DNA from: Costus lasius
Lineage: Eukaryota; Streptophyta; Magnoliopsida; Zingiberales; Costaceae
Assembly: GCA_027563935.2 (NCBI GenBank)
Contig: CM050454.1
Location: 3,190,001 to 3,254,000, forward strand
Direction of reading: 5' to 3'
Length of the DNA: 64,000 nt
Part shown: piece after piece, positions 12,487 through 24,500 of the stretch
Layout of the letters: every line of letters starts with the position of its first letter
How positions within the stretch are numbered: position 1 is the first letter of the stretch
The notes under the pieces: model-generated
Told to the model about the DNA's origin: nothing
What the model saw: the letters and a program-made list of their open reading frames with translations, nothing else
Databases searched by the model: none
Translations under genes and position numbers: made by a program

Positions 12487-12731
12487 AGTTTAGGGTTTAC
12501 CCCGGATAGTGAGATGGGAAGGGCGTCGCACCAAGGAGGCCGGTATGTTTCGGCCGCCGCCTTTTATATTAATCGATGTCTCGCATTAGGGTTTTCAGAG
12601 TAAAAGGATCAGAGAAGAACGCCGCATCCGACGGCGAAGATTTCATCTGTTGCATGTGGTCGTAAACCTTTCTGGACCGCCGTCAGGTATTGGGCCTGGA
12701 CCACAGTGATGGCCCAAACAATATTGGGCTA
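12487..12731 (-). promoter_or_regulatory. RPL7 promoter: TATA, telo boxes and site II elements
   Basis: On the minus strand a TATA-like AATATAAAAG lies at 12561-12570, about 185 bp upstream of the ATG. AAACCCTAA telo boxes lie at 12489-12498 (leader side) and 12586-12594. Site II-type TGGGCY/RGCCCA motifs lie at 12691-12696, 12711-12716 and 12725-12730. A telo box combined with site II is the established signature of co-ordinately expressed plant ribosomal-protein genes, bound by Myb-like and TCP factors. Confidence 0.75.
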
Positions 12732-13119
12732 ACATAAACTAATACAAATGACCAAGATGGTATAGAATTAGGTTTAATCAGATCAACGTGGGCAATAAGG
12801 CCAAATTTTTTATATTAAAATATTAAATTCAAATTATAAATAATGCGATATTGGAAATCAAAATCATATTATATTATATGTAAAGAATGAAATTAAAATT
12901 TTAATAATTAGAAAAGTAGAGCCTGATTATCTTTATGACGAAAACTTCTAAGCAGAGGGGGGTGCTTAGAAGAAGAAAAATAAGAGAATCTCACCCTTTA
13001 AAAACATATGGGGATACATGTTATGCAAATATGCACGAATCCCTACAAATATTCACGATACAAGCGCTCCGCTCCACTTAACGACCCCTCACTTAGAAAA
13101 TTTGTTCCCATCGCATCGT

Positions 13120-13184
13120 GCGATGGCCCTGCATACAACTTATATCCATAAAGATGGGGATAACAGTTGTATGCAGGCCATCGC
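13120..13184. repeat. Perfect-looking inverted repeat (hairpin)
   Basis: The left arm GCGATGGCCCTGCATACAAC (13120-13139) pairs with the right arm GTTGTATGCAGGCCATCGC (13166-13184) apart from one extra base. The loop is about 26 nt. CATCGCATCGTG also flanks both arms as a direct repeat (about 13110 and 13179). It has no matching copy elsewhere in the window. It may be a tiny foldback element or a small-RNA precursor; there is no evidence for either. Confidence 0.6.
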
Positions 13185-14159
13185 ATCGTGGTATGTCTCC
13201 ATCCATCATCAATACTCATTTCCATCTTTATGCCTAATCAATTTGTTCAAATTGAACAATTTCTAGAAAGTCAAAGTCAAACATTTATCTTTCTCAACTC
13301 CATCATAGTTTACACGTAGCATTGCAAGATTGAGTGCAAGAACAGCTACATGTAACATGACGTTGACTTTATGAATAATACAAAAAAATACTCCTTAATC
13401 CAATTAAAAAAACTAATGAGAGATGTGCACGTGTATATATTGCCATAATTGCATTGACTACAGGTCAATTTTTTCATTAATAATCTGACATTTGGCTCAT
13501 CTTTCCGACGATTAATCAATGAAGTATTATAATTAGATAAATATGAAAAATAAAGTCAAAGTCAAAGATGGTTATTAAAGTCAACTCGTGTTAAAATAGT
13601 GTTCAATGTATACATCTTCAAAGACGTCGAAATTACGAGTCTACATAATAGACTTTAATGACCCTGAAAAATTCGAGCCTCAATAAATACTTTTGACTAA
13701 GATTTTTGCAAATAATAAGTCAAACTCTAATTTTATCTAATAATAAAATTAAAATATCTTTTGATTTTTTTTACATTATTATTAGTTGAATCATATGATG
13801 ATAAATTACGATTAATAATTTTATCAAAAAAAGTAATTTAGTAAAATAGCATGTGCAATAGGGTTGACCATGAGCTGATATTCAATGGAATGATTACAGA
13901 TTAGGCTCTGTTTTACGACTTAACTGGCACGCGCGTTTCCGTTGACTATCTACACTTCTACAGCGCATGGATGACATAAAACTTTTGCTCTTACCATTTC
14001 TTAAAGTCAAAAAGTCTACATTTCCATGGTTGCTTTCTCTCTACAAGTCAACCCTCCCAAACGTAGGAGTGGAACAAAGAAACAACAGCTGGAGCAGCAG
14101 ATGCTAAACAGAGCCAAAAGCGAGCACTACTAGTAGTGGCCAGCACAAAGTCAACGACG

Positions 14160-14213
14160 AGGTCAACTGGAGATGTTCGTGACGGCGACGAGCAGCTCCG
14201 GCTTGCTCGGAGA
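14160..14213 (-). repeat. Duplicated WRKY 3' coding end
   Basis: This segment repeats 14245-14297, the last codons and stop of the WRKY gene, about 85 bp further downstream. Both copies contain GGTCAACTGGAG, GTTC.TGACGGCGACA/G and GCTCCGGCTTG. Read on the minus strand, the extra copy would encode the variant PELLVAVTNISS followed by TGA, against [12 protein letters not shown] in the gene. It is a partial tandem duplication and is not part of the predicted protein. Confidence 0.75.
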
Positions 14214-14248
14214 GGCACTGGTAGCAGGTCCCTCAGCCAACAACGTGG

Positions 14249-15301
14249 TCAACTGGAGGCGTTCCTGACGGCGACAGGGGGCTCCGGCTTGATCGAATCG
14301 TGGTGGTGCTCGCCCTCGTACGTCACGATGAGCATCGCCGGGTCGTCGCGCGCCCTCTCCACGTGCTTCCTCGCCGGGCAGCCCTTCACGCTGCTGCACC
14401 TGTAGTAGCTCCTGAAGAAGAGAAGCGGCGGTCAGTCTGGCGCAACCATTGGGGGGCGACGGGATTACAGATCGAACGGTCGGCATTGACCGGCAGGCTT
14501 ACCGGGGGTACGGCGATCCCTTGATCGGCTTCTGCCCGTACTTCCGCCACGAGTGCTTGTCCGCCGGTATGTCAGCGTTTCGCGAGCTTATTGCCGGCAC
14601 GCGGATCGTCTTCTTCTCCCGATTCTTCCTGCTGCAGAACAGAGCGATGAACGCAAGTTACTTACGAAGTATGCGGTGGTGCTAACATGCCCTGCGGCGG
14701 AGGCGGCGTACCTTTTCTTGGTGCAGTGGCAGAGGCTGGCGGAGGCGGCCGGATTGGTGTCGTCGGCGGGGTGGGCGTGGTCTGGGGCCTTTCTCTTGCT
14801 CGATGCTGCGAGATGCTGCTTCCCGGAGGAGACGACGACGGCCTCTCTGGCGGCAGCGCCGCCGGTCTGTGCGAGAATGGAAGAGGCTAGCTTGCCGGTG
14901 ACGCTGCCATCTCCGGTGAGCGAGGACAGAAACGAAGAACTGGACGCCGACATCGGTACCGAGGCGGTGAACGACTCTTTCGGCTTCGTGAAGTCGAGGG
15001 TGACAGACTGGGAAATCGTCGCCGGCCTAGACTGCGGCAGGGTCGGCTGAGAAGGTTCTTGGGATGCGGGTGGGGAAGGGCCGCGGCGGAACCGGGCGTG
15101 GCCCGTCCGATTGAGGGCGGCGATCACCTTCTTGAATTCAGCCGCCGTCTGATTCGCAAATTCGCGGCAATCTGGCGGCGGAGACTGCTCGTGGGAGAGC
15201 CGGAAGACGAGGCGCTCCAACTCACGGAGCCCGGCAGCGGCCGCCGCCCGCAGCGCCGCGTGCTCGTCCTTCGCCAAGTATCCCACAGAATCGATGGCCA
15301 T
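14249..15301 (-). CDS. Group IId WRKY transcription factor, three exons, 292 aa
   Basis: Exons on the minus strand are 15301-14712, 14628-14503 and 14411-14249, with GT/AG introns of 83 and 91 bp; the second splits the WRKY domain after PYPR, the conserved position. A calmodulin-binding C-motif with RTGHARFRR lies at about residues 52-73, the hallmark of subgroup IId. A plant zinc-cluster segment ([24 protein letters not shown]) precedes the DNA-binding domain. WRKYGQK is at residues 224-230, with zinc ligands C244, C250, H274 and H276 (C-X5-C-X23-H-X-H). Ser/Ala-rich linkers fill the middle. It should be a nuclear regulator that binds W-boxes, likely calcium-responsive in defence or stress. 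Exon 1 is strongly GC-rich. The exact paralogue is not assigned. Confidence 0.95.
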
Positions 15302-15439
15302 CGGCGGTCCAAAAAGGATGGATCAGCTGGGAATTTCAGATTCAGGCGGGCATCAAACGTCTGCGAATTGAAGGGGAGATGGAGATTTGCGAGGAGGTGC
15401 AGGCAAGGAGGTGGGATTTATAGAGCAGGAAAATTGGAT

Positions 15440-16090
15440 GACCTGTCGAAGAAGTCAACCATTTGAAAAGATAAAAATTTTATTCATTTTCTTTTCTTTC
15501 TTTTGCAAATCTAATTTAAGGGCGATAGATTTCTCGGTCATTTGATTAAATAAGGCTGCGCGGAAGATAGATCTGGTTATTTTCATCAACAATTTTGTTG
15601 TTAGCCAACTAGATTTGATGTTTGACTTTAGCATTATTGGGATAAATTTTTATTTGACCCGAGATAGTGGGCGCCAGCACCGGAAGCTGCCGGTGGCTTC
15701 CTGGCGCCGTCGGATCCACGGCGGACCAATCAGGTAGTCAAAGGCATGAGGAGGATGACTATTGACTTATTCCTCGCGGCAGCCGCCCGGCCGCGTGTCC
15801 CCTCGATGCGCTGCGACCGATACGTGGAGGGAATTATTAAAGAGGAACAGTCTGCGCGATGTTGACGTGTCACGCAGTCGTTTACTTAATCGCGAAGAGA
15901 CGGAGAAAAAAAAAAGGAGTGGGGATGAGCAGAGAAGTCAAACGAGGAACAGTGACGTGATGGGGAGTTGACTCAATGTAAAGTCGTTGCATAGGGATAG
16001 GGCAATCCGATTCCCACAAGAGATCTAGGCCGTTGACCTATGGAAGGAAATTGGAAGTCGCAATAGCTTTTGACTTTTGGAAATGGAGGA
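15440..16090 (-). promoter_or_regulatory. WRKY gene promoter with clustered W-boxes
   Basis: About ten TTGAC/GTCAA cores, counted by eye, lie within about 640 bp upstream of the start codon: near 15454, 15622, 15655, 15737, 15762, 15862, 15938, 15968, 16033 and 16071. Chance for both strands would be about one or two. Several extend to TTGACC/T. WRKY genes are often auto- or cross-regulated through such boxes, so this is a plausible self-regulating promoter. Occupancy is inferred. Confidence 0.6.
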
Positions 16091-19000
16091 GGGTCTTACA
16101 ATTCCCACTCGATTGGCTCAAGTTTAGTACTGGTAATCCATTTCTTCTAATGGCCACTAATGGTAGAACCAATTTTATTTTTAAAAAATAAATCCTAATT
16201 GTAATAATATTTCTTGAATCTAACAAATTTATTATCACAAATTTTGTTTATTTTTTTAGTTTTGGATTTATTGCTTATATCATAACTCTTTTTTATCATT
16301 GGTTATATTTCTTTGGACGAAAAATTAAAAAAATAAAATAAAAAATATACTGAATCTAAACGTAAAAATCTACTAGATTTAATATGTTTTTTAATTAATA
16401 CTCTTATAAATCATATATTTGCACATGTTATTCTTAGTTTACAAGTGAGAGCTTTTTTGCTTTCTAGGTCCCTTGAATCTCAATTTTTTTTATTAAAGTA
16501 TACCCCATTCATATCTTGATATTTCTATTTTGGTCACTTAAATTTACTTTGACTCAGCTTTCTTATGATTAACTTTTTCAATTAGGGTTCATAAAATTAT
16601 AAAGATCTAATGACATCTGCCCTTTTCTTTAGTCTTTATACTTAAATAGCCCCCCAAAGCCCAGAGGTTGTTATTAAGTATATGTGTAGCATGTAAAAGT
16701 AGCAAAAGCGTATCAATGTTAATATAATAATTGAGAGGGCCATAATGCAAATATAATAAAAGTACATCATCATCATTTGGTGTTTCTACTCCTTATCACA
16801 AATATTTACTTAAAGAAATTTGAATTCAAGATTCATACAATAACTTTGTTTCTTAGAAACAATCATTTCGTAGATCGTGTGGATTACTTTTTGTTTATGA
16901 GTTTTGTACTTTGATTGAAAATTGTATAACATGAGGTGTTTTATGTGACTTTGTCTCATAGAAACAATGATTTAGTTAGTTTGATTGAACCAACAAATTA
17001 AAGAGCCAGTGTGCCTCTTCACAAAGTTTGAACTCAAAAATTTATTGTTTAAGGACTTTTTATAGTCACTTTTGTTATTCAAAATAGTGAAATTAAATTT
17101 AAGCATTAAAATTATTTCAAAAATATTTAAAATATGCAATAAATTTTAAAATCTTCAACGATGGATAAAACTTAAGTTGCAAAAGGCATACTCTCTTTGC
17201 TAAGAGTGAAAAGGATGGAAAGGAAATGAGGAAATAAAATAGACTCAATTTTCTTCATTTTGGGATTCATCCAAATCGGATAAAAAAATAATTTTATGTG
17301 TGCCTTCATGGTGCTTTCGTCTTAGTTGTTATTGTCGCCACCTTACTCATTCATCGCCACCGCCACCTTGCCCATTCGTTGTGGCCTCGTCAGGTCACCG
17401 CTAGCCCGCTCGACGTTGCTCGCCCGCTTGTCGCTTTTGCCTCGTGTGCCTTCTTCCCCTTTCACAAATGGACATGTAATTTTCATATCACTTGTGTTTT
17501 CTTTCTTTATAATTTTTTTTATCTTTGTTGCAAGTAAACAAAACATAAAATGAGAGGGGTTTAGATATAATTAGACAACAGTGGAGGGGCACATTTAAAA
17601 TTAATATAAAATAATAGTAAGGGAGCTTCTTCCTTTCACATAATCCAACAAATTCAAATTCATTATACTAAACATAAAGCTTTAGATGTTTTTAAAGCTA
17701 ATATATATTTAATCTAACTTTAATTAAATATTTTTTAAAAATAAAAAAAAAGTAAGAAACAAAAGAACCAAATATCTTTAACTAAAAAAATAGCTTCTAG
17801 AAAGACTCAAAATAAACTTTTAAAGATGTAATAATTAGTTGTCTCCTCATTGTTGTGAAAAAGTTAATTTTAATTCTTTTGGCGCTTAAAATGAGAAAAT
17901 AAGTTAACAAATTTGGAGGTCTTTTTTATATAAACTCAAGGGCATCTCTTGTATTCATTTAGTTAAATTGCCCCCTCAAAAAGAATTTTAAAAATAAAAA
18001 ATATTTCATTTCTATATCTAGTTTGCATTTAAACAACATAATTAATTTAATATACCTAAAAAAATCTTAATGATCCATATCTTATCTCTCTCAAGTAGGA
18101 ATAAGAAGTGAAAAAAAAAAATTTTCCCTACCGTAAGGTGTATAATGAATAATAGCTCAAACTTAAGCATAAAAACCCTTTTATGTATTGTTAGCTTGGT
18201 AATTAAACCTAAACAAACAAAAAAATTTGACCTAATCTAATACATTTATAGTTGGTTTAAGTATCTAATCAGCTTATTCAGATATATTCGAGTTTAGATC
18301 GGGCTTGAGTTTAAAGGTACCATAAAATTTTGATATATTTAAATAGAGATAAAATTATAATTTTGCTCAAAATTCTTGATTGTGCAAAGCACGTGACTGC
18401 CAACTTCTATTTTTTGCCTTATGTCATTAAAGCAAAAGCATGCTTAATTAAATTAAGATTAAAGGTAAAGGTAACGCCTTAATTAAACCCCACAAAATCT
18501 CATGTGGGAACGTGCACCTTCCCCTTTTGCCAATACTTGGAAGGAAATAAACTTGATGCCAAGTTGAAATTTTGCAAAATTCCAAGGACTAAAAGCAAAA
18601 TGAAAGTGTCCTTATGTGTAAGGCTTCACAGGATTTGACGTTTCTTTCCGACTTTCGGTGGAGAACTTTAAAAGGGCACATTTTTTTTAAGGAAAACACA
18701 AGGGACAGATGAAAACTCAAATTTTCATCATTTTCTTAAATATACGGATTTTGAAGGGAAGGAAAATTAGCGTTTTTTTTTTTCTTTTGAAAATGTTTTT
18801 GCACAGTTGAATCGAAAAAAATGGAAGGACGCAACAAATTCTCTTCCTCCCTTGCCTGCCCCCACCTCTCCACCCTCCCTCCTCACCGACGCTGCCTCCT
18901 TCTCCCTCCCTCCTCTTTTATGCTAGCAAACTCTTCGCCTCCCATCGAGCTCGCCCTTGCCTCCCGTCGGGTGCACTCTTTCTCTCTTGTCTCGCCCCAC

Positions 19001-19974
19001 CTTTCCACCTTTCCTCATTACTGGCGCCGCCTTCTTCTTCCCCCTCCCACCTCCCTTGTGCAGGCGAACTAGTTCGCCTCCTGTCAAACTCGCGCCCGCT
19101 TCTTTGCCAAGCTCACCTCTGCCTCCGCCAAGCTCGCCTCCGCCTCTCCCGCCAAGCTCGCACTCTCTGTCTCTGCCTTCTTCCCACCTTCGTTGCCCTC
19201 TTCCAATTGCCGCTATCTGAAGCCCCTACCCTAGCCACTATTAGAAGCCCCCGCCCTTGCCGCCATTGGAAGCCCCTCTAGCTGCCATCATTGCTGCCAA
19301 AAGCCCATGCCATCGTCACCACTCTTTTCTTCCCCCTTCCCCCACTGCTGCTCTATTTTCCCTTTTTACATGAATATCATATGAAATTTTATTCCTTTCT
19401 TTCTTATTTTACCTTTTTCACCATTTTTCTATTCGTTCAAGGAAACACACCCTAAATGTGTGAACGTGTAAATTACATTTTAATCCATTTATAAGAGCCA
19501 CAAAAATGTCAATCACTATTTTACTACAAAATAAGGACTAATTTGAAATTAGTTTGGAAAGGGGATTAATTGCTGGAATGTTATACCAAAATTAAGAGGT
19601 AGGAGTGGACCAATTGGTCTGGTTTGACTAAGCCATTATTAATCCGGCCAGGTTCAATGCCCAAAATATTGTATGAACTAGTACTATTAGTTTTGGTTTG
19701 TATCAATGGTCAAGTGTGATACAAATTATGTGCAAATCATAATATAATACGAACGATATATCGAGTTATAGTCGATATAATGTTATGGACTAAAATTAAA
19801 AACCGTAACTTGAATAAGTTAAATCAACTGAACCACTATTATTATTAGGTTTGCACCTATAATTGATATATCTATGTGTACTCATTTAAATACAAGTTTA
19901 TATTTAAGACAAATAATAAGTCAGAGCGAAAGTTAGAAGGAAAAAAGAAAAAAGTAGGAAAAAAAAGAGTATAA
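16091..19974. other. Long AT-rich intergenic region with CT-rich islands
   Basis: No supported gene. Two CT/GC-rich islands, 17290-17470 and about 18830-19350, contain CGCCACC and TCGCCTCC-type low-complexity words and open frames without domains. They look like interiors of decayed TIR elements: the ends near 18790 and 19430 share an inverted word like TTGAA..GAA.AAAAATGG. The remainder is AT-rich. Confidence 0.4.
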
Positions 19975-20421
19975 GTTTGTTTACTTGGGCGGACGAAAAA
20001 TTTAGAAGGAAAATTTAGGCATTAATCTATCCATTTGCTTTCCACCCGAATCGAACGGAAAACTAAAACTATGCCCTAATTTCACTAACTTCACACCTTG
20101 CTTTATATTGCACCATTGTTTGTTCTCGCTCACTACGAGTCTTCCTCGACTATTCATCCTCGCCGTCATTGCTCGAGCTTGTCGCCACTGCTTGTTCTCG
20201 CCTGCCGCTGCTTGTCCTTGCCATTGTTGCTCATATTTAATATTTAATAATTAAATAATATTAATAATATTTTTATAATATGAGTGAAAAAAATAAAAAT
20301 TATAGTGTATATATTAATTTTTTAAACTTTCTTTCCTTCTAAATAAACATAAGAAAAGAAAATCTATAACACATTTCATTTATCTATTTTTTTTTATTTT
20401 TTATCCATCCAAGTAAACGGA
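19975..20421. mobile_element. PIF/Harbinger-like non-autonomous element, 447 bp
   Basis: The left end is GTTTGTTTACTTGGGCGGA; the right end, reversed, is TCCGTTTACTTGGATGGA. TAA flanks both sides (19972-19974 and 20422-20424). The interior is a CT-rich island with repeated TCGCC..TGCTTG words, like the islands at 17.3 and 18.9 kb. No transposase is encoded. Confidence 0.6.
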
Positions 20422-21166
20422 TAAAAATCTTGAGTATGAGATAATTTATTTTTACTAATATTTTTTATATTTTTGATCGTTTGACTTTTTGAGGGATATG
20501 ACATATTCCATCTTTGATGTATTTTTGTATGGTTGATGCCCTAGCATATCTACCTAGACCTAAGAGTAAATACAACGAAGTGATCCCAAAATACATGGTT
20601 GGATTCTTCCCAATTAGGAGCATGTGTTCATTGGATCATGAGCCAAACTGGACCACTGAGAGAAATAAGAGAGAGAAGTTAAGAAGGCTTAGGATAAAGT
20701 TTGCCCTTTCAATTAACCCCCTTTCTATAGGGAGTGATCTTGAAACGTTAGATATGTTAAAAATACGAATCTTAAAGTCGAATTCGCCATAGATTTCACT
20801 TTAAGATTTGCGCTTTCTACGAATCCAACGATCTTCCTTTCCCTTCCTCCTTATCCACCACCTCCTTCCTCAGCCATTTCATCCTCCCACTTACATGAAC
20901 CCCTCTCTCTCTCTCTCTCTCTCCCCCCAATTGAATGCACTCAAAAATTCTATACCCTACCCGAGCTCACCATATAATTCTGTTCCCTGAGCACCTCCTC
21001 CTGCTGAAGAGACACTCATCACCGATATTCTGCAAGGGGAACTCCACTCCTCCACCGCCTCCTCCTCTTTCTCTCTCCTCCGCACCCGACAAATCCATGC
21101 TTTGAATTCTGCACATTCGGCTACAATCTTTAAGATCGACGGATCGATCGCTGCCAGTGCTCAGCC
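20422..21166 (+). other. Upstream region and leader of the SMR gene
   Basis: A (CT)n run lies at about 20905-20922, a common feature of plant 5' leaders. Several short frames exist but none is convincing. The last 170 bp are CT-rich and probably transcribed leader. Confidence 0.4.
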
Positions 21167-21532
21167 ATGCTAGCAGCTACTAAATCCATGGGCTCGGCGG
21201 AGATCAGCGCCAAGCCGACCGCATTAGAAGCCTCGACATCGATATCTTCACCACCGCCACCGCCACTGCCGACGCAGACGCCGACGACGACTGGCAATGG
21301 AGAGGAAGATTGCTGTGTGACCCCGCCGAGGCGGCCGCCGTCGTCGTCGACGGAAAAACAAGCAAACCTAGTCTGCCCACCGGCGCCAAGGAAGGCTCGG
21401 CCATCGAGGAAGAGGAAACCCGATCATCAGCCGCCGCCGCTGTCGGGTGGATACTTCCCTGTTCCCGACGATCTCGCCTCCGTCTTCATCCCTCTCCGGC
21501 GGCCGGAGAAGAAGAAAATTCGGGTCGGGTGA
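21167..21532 (+). CDS. SIAMESE/SIAMESE-RELATED cyclin-dependent kinase inhibitor, 121 aa
   Basis: A single-exon gene, as is usual for the family. After a Ser/Thr/Pro-rich N-terminus come the conserved SMR blocks in order: GEEDCCVTPPR (about residues 46-56), the equivalent of the EEDGCRTPT-type motif; CPPAPRKARPSRKRK (about 71-85), with a basic nuclear-localisation-like stretch; and GYFPVPDDLASVF (about 95-107), which corresponds to the C-terminal cyclin/CDK-interacting motif. SMR proteins bind CDK-cyclin complexes in the nucleus, restrain mitosis and promote endoreduplication, often after stress. The ATG at 21167 is the first in frame after the CT-rich leader. A second ATG seven codons later could also serve. 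The paralogue number is not assigned. Confidence 0.9.
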   Translation: MLAATKSMGSAEISAKPTALEASTSISSPPPPPLPTQTPTTTGNGEEDCCVTPPRRPPSSSTEKQANLVCPPAPRKARPSRKRKPDHQPPPLSGGYFPVPDDLASVFIPLRRPEKKKIRVG

Positions 21533-24500
21533 TCTGGTGAACGAATATCATTGAATTATTCTCCTGCTCTTGATCGACGTTAAAATTTTCTTCTGTCCTC
21601 TCTACGACCAAGAATTGTGCTCTTCTTCTTCATTTTTTTTTGTTAATTTTGTGGTGTTAAATATGTGGACTTAATTAATTTCTTCTGTTCTTCTTCCGAA
21701 TCATTAATATGTATCATAATTCATTTTTTTACCATTATTATCATTTAGTTCATCAACCATGGAGAAGATCCATTAGTTCAACACATAGATCCCCTCCTCA
21801 CTGTAAATTAGATTGCTTAATGGTCAACCAAAGCAAGGAAAAGTCAACACAACGGAGTTTATGAAGGAAAATTAGGGAAATGACATGAGCACATTAATAT
21901 TACAAAAATTAAAGAAAAATTATATATATGTGTGTGCGAGAAATTAATGTTAATTACAAAATTTTAGTTAGGTACCCTTTATCACCTAATTATCTGACTC
22001 TTGCAGGAAAAGGACGTTGACCTAGATTTTGCTATCAAAATAGATTTTTTTAGATGCTTATATTTTTCATAATTTCAAACTTGATATTATTTTTTTTCCT
22101 GTGATCAAAGAAAAAATCTAATTAATACTTTGAAGAAAGGTAGAGATTATAATGGATTAAGTTTGTCTAATAATTTTTAATGACATCAATTGAAGATTAT
22201 CTCAAGATAGTAAAAGCTAATTACATATGCAATAAAAATGAGAAATTTTTTTTGCATGTATATATAACCAGGGGTGAATCTAAAATTTTAAAAAATATAT
22301 TATAAAAATTTGAATAAAAATATTTTATTTCTTATCTAAACCTAGAGATGTTGATCATAGCTAAACAGATCTCAGGTTTCTGCCATAAAAAAAAAAGAGA
22401 AATAATTAATTATAAATTGTACATGATAAGATATTAAATATTTTTGGATTAATATTTGAGCAGTGCAGGTTTTGTTTCCAATATGAGCTTCACATGCTAA
22501 GTTAATAAAATAGTGTGATCACATGATAACCTAAGGTGGAATGGAGTAGAGTACAGATCTGAAAGGGGTTGTGTCATAATTAAGGGCTACAGAGCTAAGG
22601 CATAAATGTCTCAGATCCTGTTGGCATCTATCATTGCTACCTGCTATGTATATGTATAATTTAGTTGCAAAAAAGCTAGAATTTTTTTTAAAAAAATCTA
22701 GGGCTACTTTTAGACCATGCATCCATTTCAAGTATGTCATATTCTATAATTGAGAAGTGTAAAACATTACAAAAAGTAGAGATTTTTTAGTGGAATTAAA
22801 AAATGTTATAAATATAAAGAATTTACATTGTAGAGTGCATTTTTTTTTTCAAAAAAAAGAATTAGTTATGATTTTCTTCTAGATATAAGAAAGAATAACA
22901 AATGTTTTGCTAATCACCTCTGATTGTTTATAATAAAAGAAGAATAAAATAAATTTGTTTTTATAGACACAAGAAAAATATAAAACAGTAAATACTTGGT
23001 AATAAAAAAATAACTTTCTTTACTGTGAAAGAAAACAATACAATGAAGATAAACAAAAAAGTGTTGTTTAGAATTCACCATAGTCGAATTAGGTATGTCA
23101 AATTTGTGATTATTAACTTGTAAATTTTCTCCATTTTTTTAAAAAAGAAACAAAACCTTAGTCTTTATGTTGTTATTATTATTATTATTATTATTAAACT
23201 GAGAAATAAATTTCATCTAACTATTGTATTATGCATTAATGAACATAAAAAAACACCTTATATTTTAAACTTATTTTTTTAAAAAAAATGTGGTAGTTTG
23301 AGATAGTAGTTGAAAGATTAAGGCCATGAATATTAGAATGGAAAAGAGAAAGAAAAGTTGAAGAGAATATTTTTCTAATTTTTCATGGTTTTTGTTGCAT
23401 CTAAGTTTAGCAAACACTACTTTAACATTTTTTGTTTCTTAAAATTTTCTTCTCTCACTAAAAAAAAAACATAATGGAAGAGTCCCTTATCACAAGCTTT
23501 CCATGACTCAAAGAAATCAATGAAGCAGTGCAGTAAAGTTGTAAATTGAATATGGAGAGCACATCTTCAACGGAATACAAGGAGAATAGTGAATTGAACA
23601 AGGGAATAAATGATATTTTTTTTAAGTAAAGTGTTATATATTTTAGCTCATATATATGATATCCATTGTTGTATACATATATAGTGCTAGGCTTTAGGCT
23701 TCTACGGGATGAGTGTATGATATTATTGTGTATTGTATAATAGGAAGAGTTATCACCTAGAATTTTTATCCTATAGAGGAGAGAGATGGATCTACTATTT
23801 GAGGTGTACCAAAAAGAACGAAGGAAATTAATGGAGCATGGCTTTAGCAGCTTCCACGTACAGAGACATTTTTCATAGGATTCTTTGCAATGTTTTCACC
23901 AGCTCTGCAGCGTTCACGTGGAGTCCAAGAGAAGTTAAGATGGGAACAAAAATAATGTAAATTTTTTAAATTTTTTAATATATTTTTTTTGAGGTACAGG
24001 CAACGGGCAGTGGTAGGCTTGGAGGTTTGCAATTGTCAAAGGGTTGGATGCAATTGGCCACATATATCCAAACTCCGCATTAAATTAGGGCTTGGATCCA
24101 TGCCTCACTTGCCTCATATATCACTCCTCTTCCATGAAGGATCTTAATGCAAAATATCGGTGGACTCTTTTTTTTTTTGGATATTTGTTAATGCAGATTT
24201 GTGTATCATTTTTAATTAAATTATGTGATATATGACATGATACTATACAAAAGACTTCATTAATCATGCAAGCATTCTATAAAAAGAATTTACTTTAAAA
24301 GTAATGAAACAAACTAACCTGCTGATAAAAAATTTTGGTTTAAATTTATATAATGTTTGTGTAATTCACCTAATTCACCATGCTAGCATGTGTAAAATTA
24401 GTGAAGAGTTCATAAAGAAAAAAGCTCAATGTGAATTTTTTTTACCTTTGGGATAGTTGAAACTTTTAATTTTGGATTTGGTTTTTGTTCTGTATCTTCT

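Larger units (their letters stand above)
12732..14248. other. W-box-rich region downstream of the WRKY gene, with a strong hairpin
   Basis: No coding region was found. The core TTGAC/GTCAA occurs about 17 times between 13270 and 14260, counted by eye, often in closely spaced pairs (for example 13553-13566). A 20-bp-arm hairpin lies at 13120-13184. The last 90 bp contain a duplicate of the WRKY 3' end. Confidence 0.55.

Noticed and set aside
14300..15466. Several plus-strand frames
   Set aside because: Antisense to the WRKY exons; composition is a reflection of GC-rich codons.
18821..19220. Ser/Pro/Leu-rich plus-strand frames
   Set aside because: CT-rich low-complexity DNA without conserved motifs; similar islands occur in transposon-like elements nearby.
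19599..19862. Possible hAT MITE with TAGGAGTGGAC/GTTTGCACCTA ends
   Set aside because: The ends are only weakly similar and no 8-bp target duplication matches.
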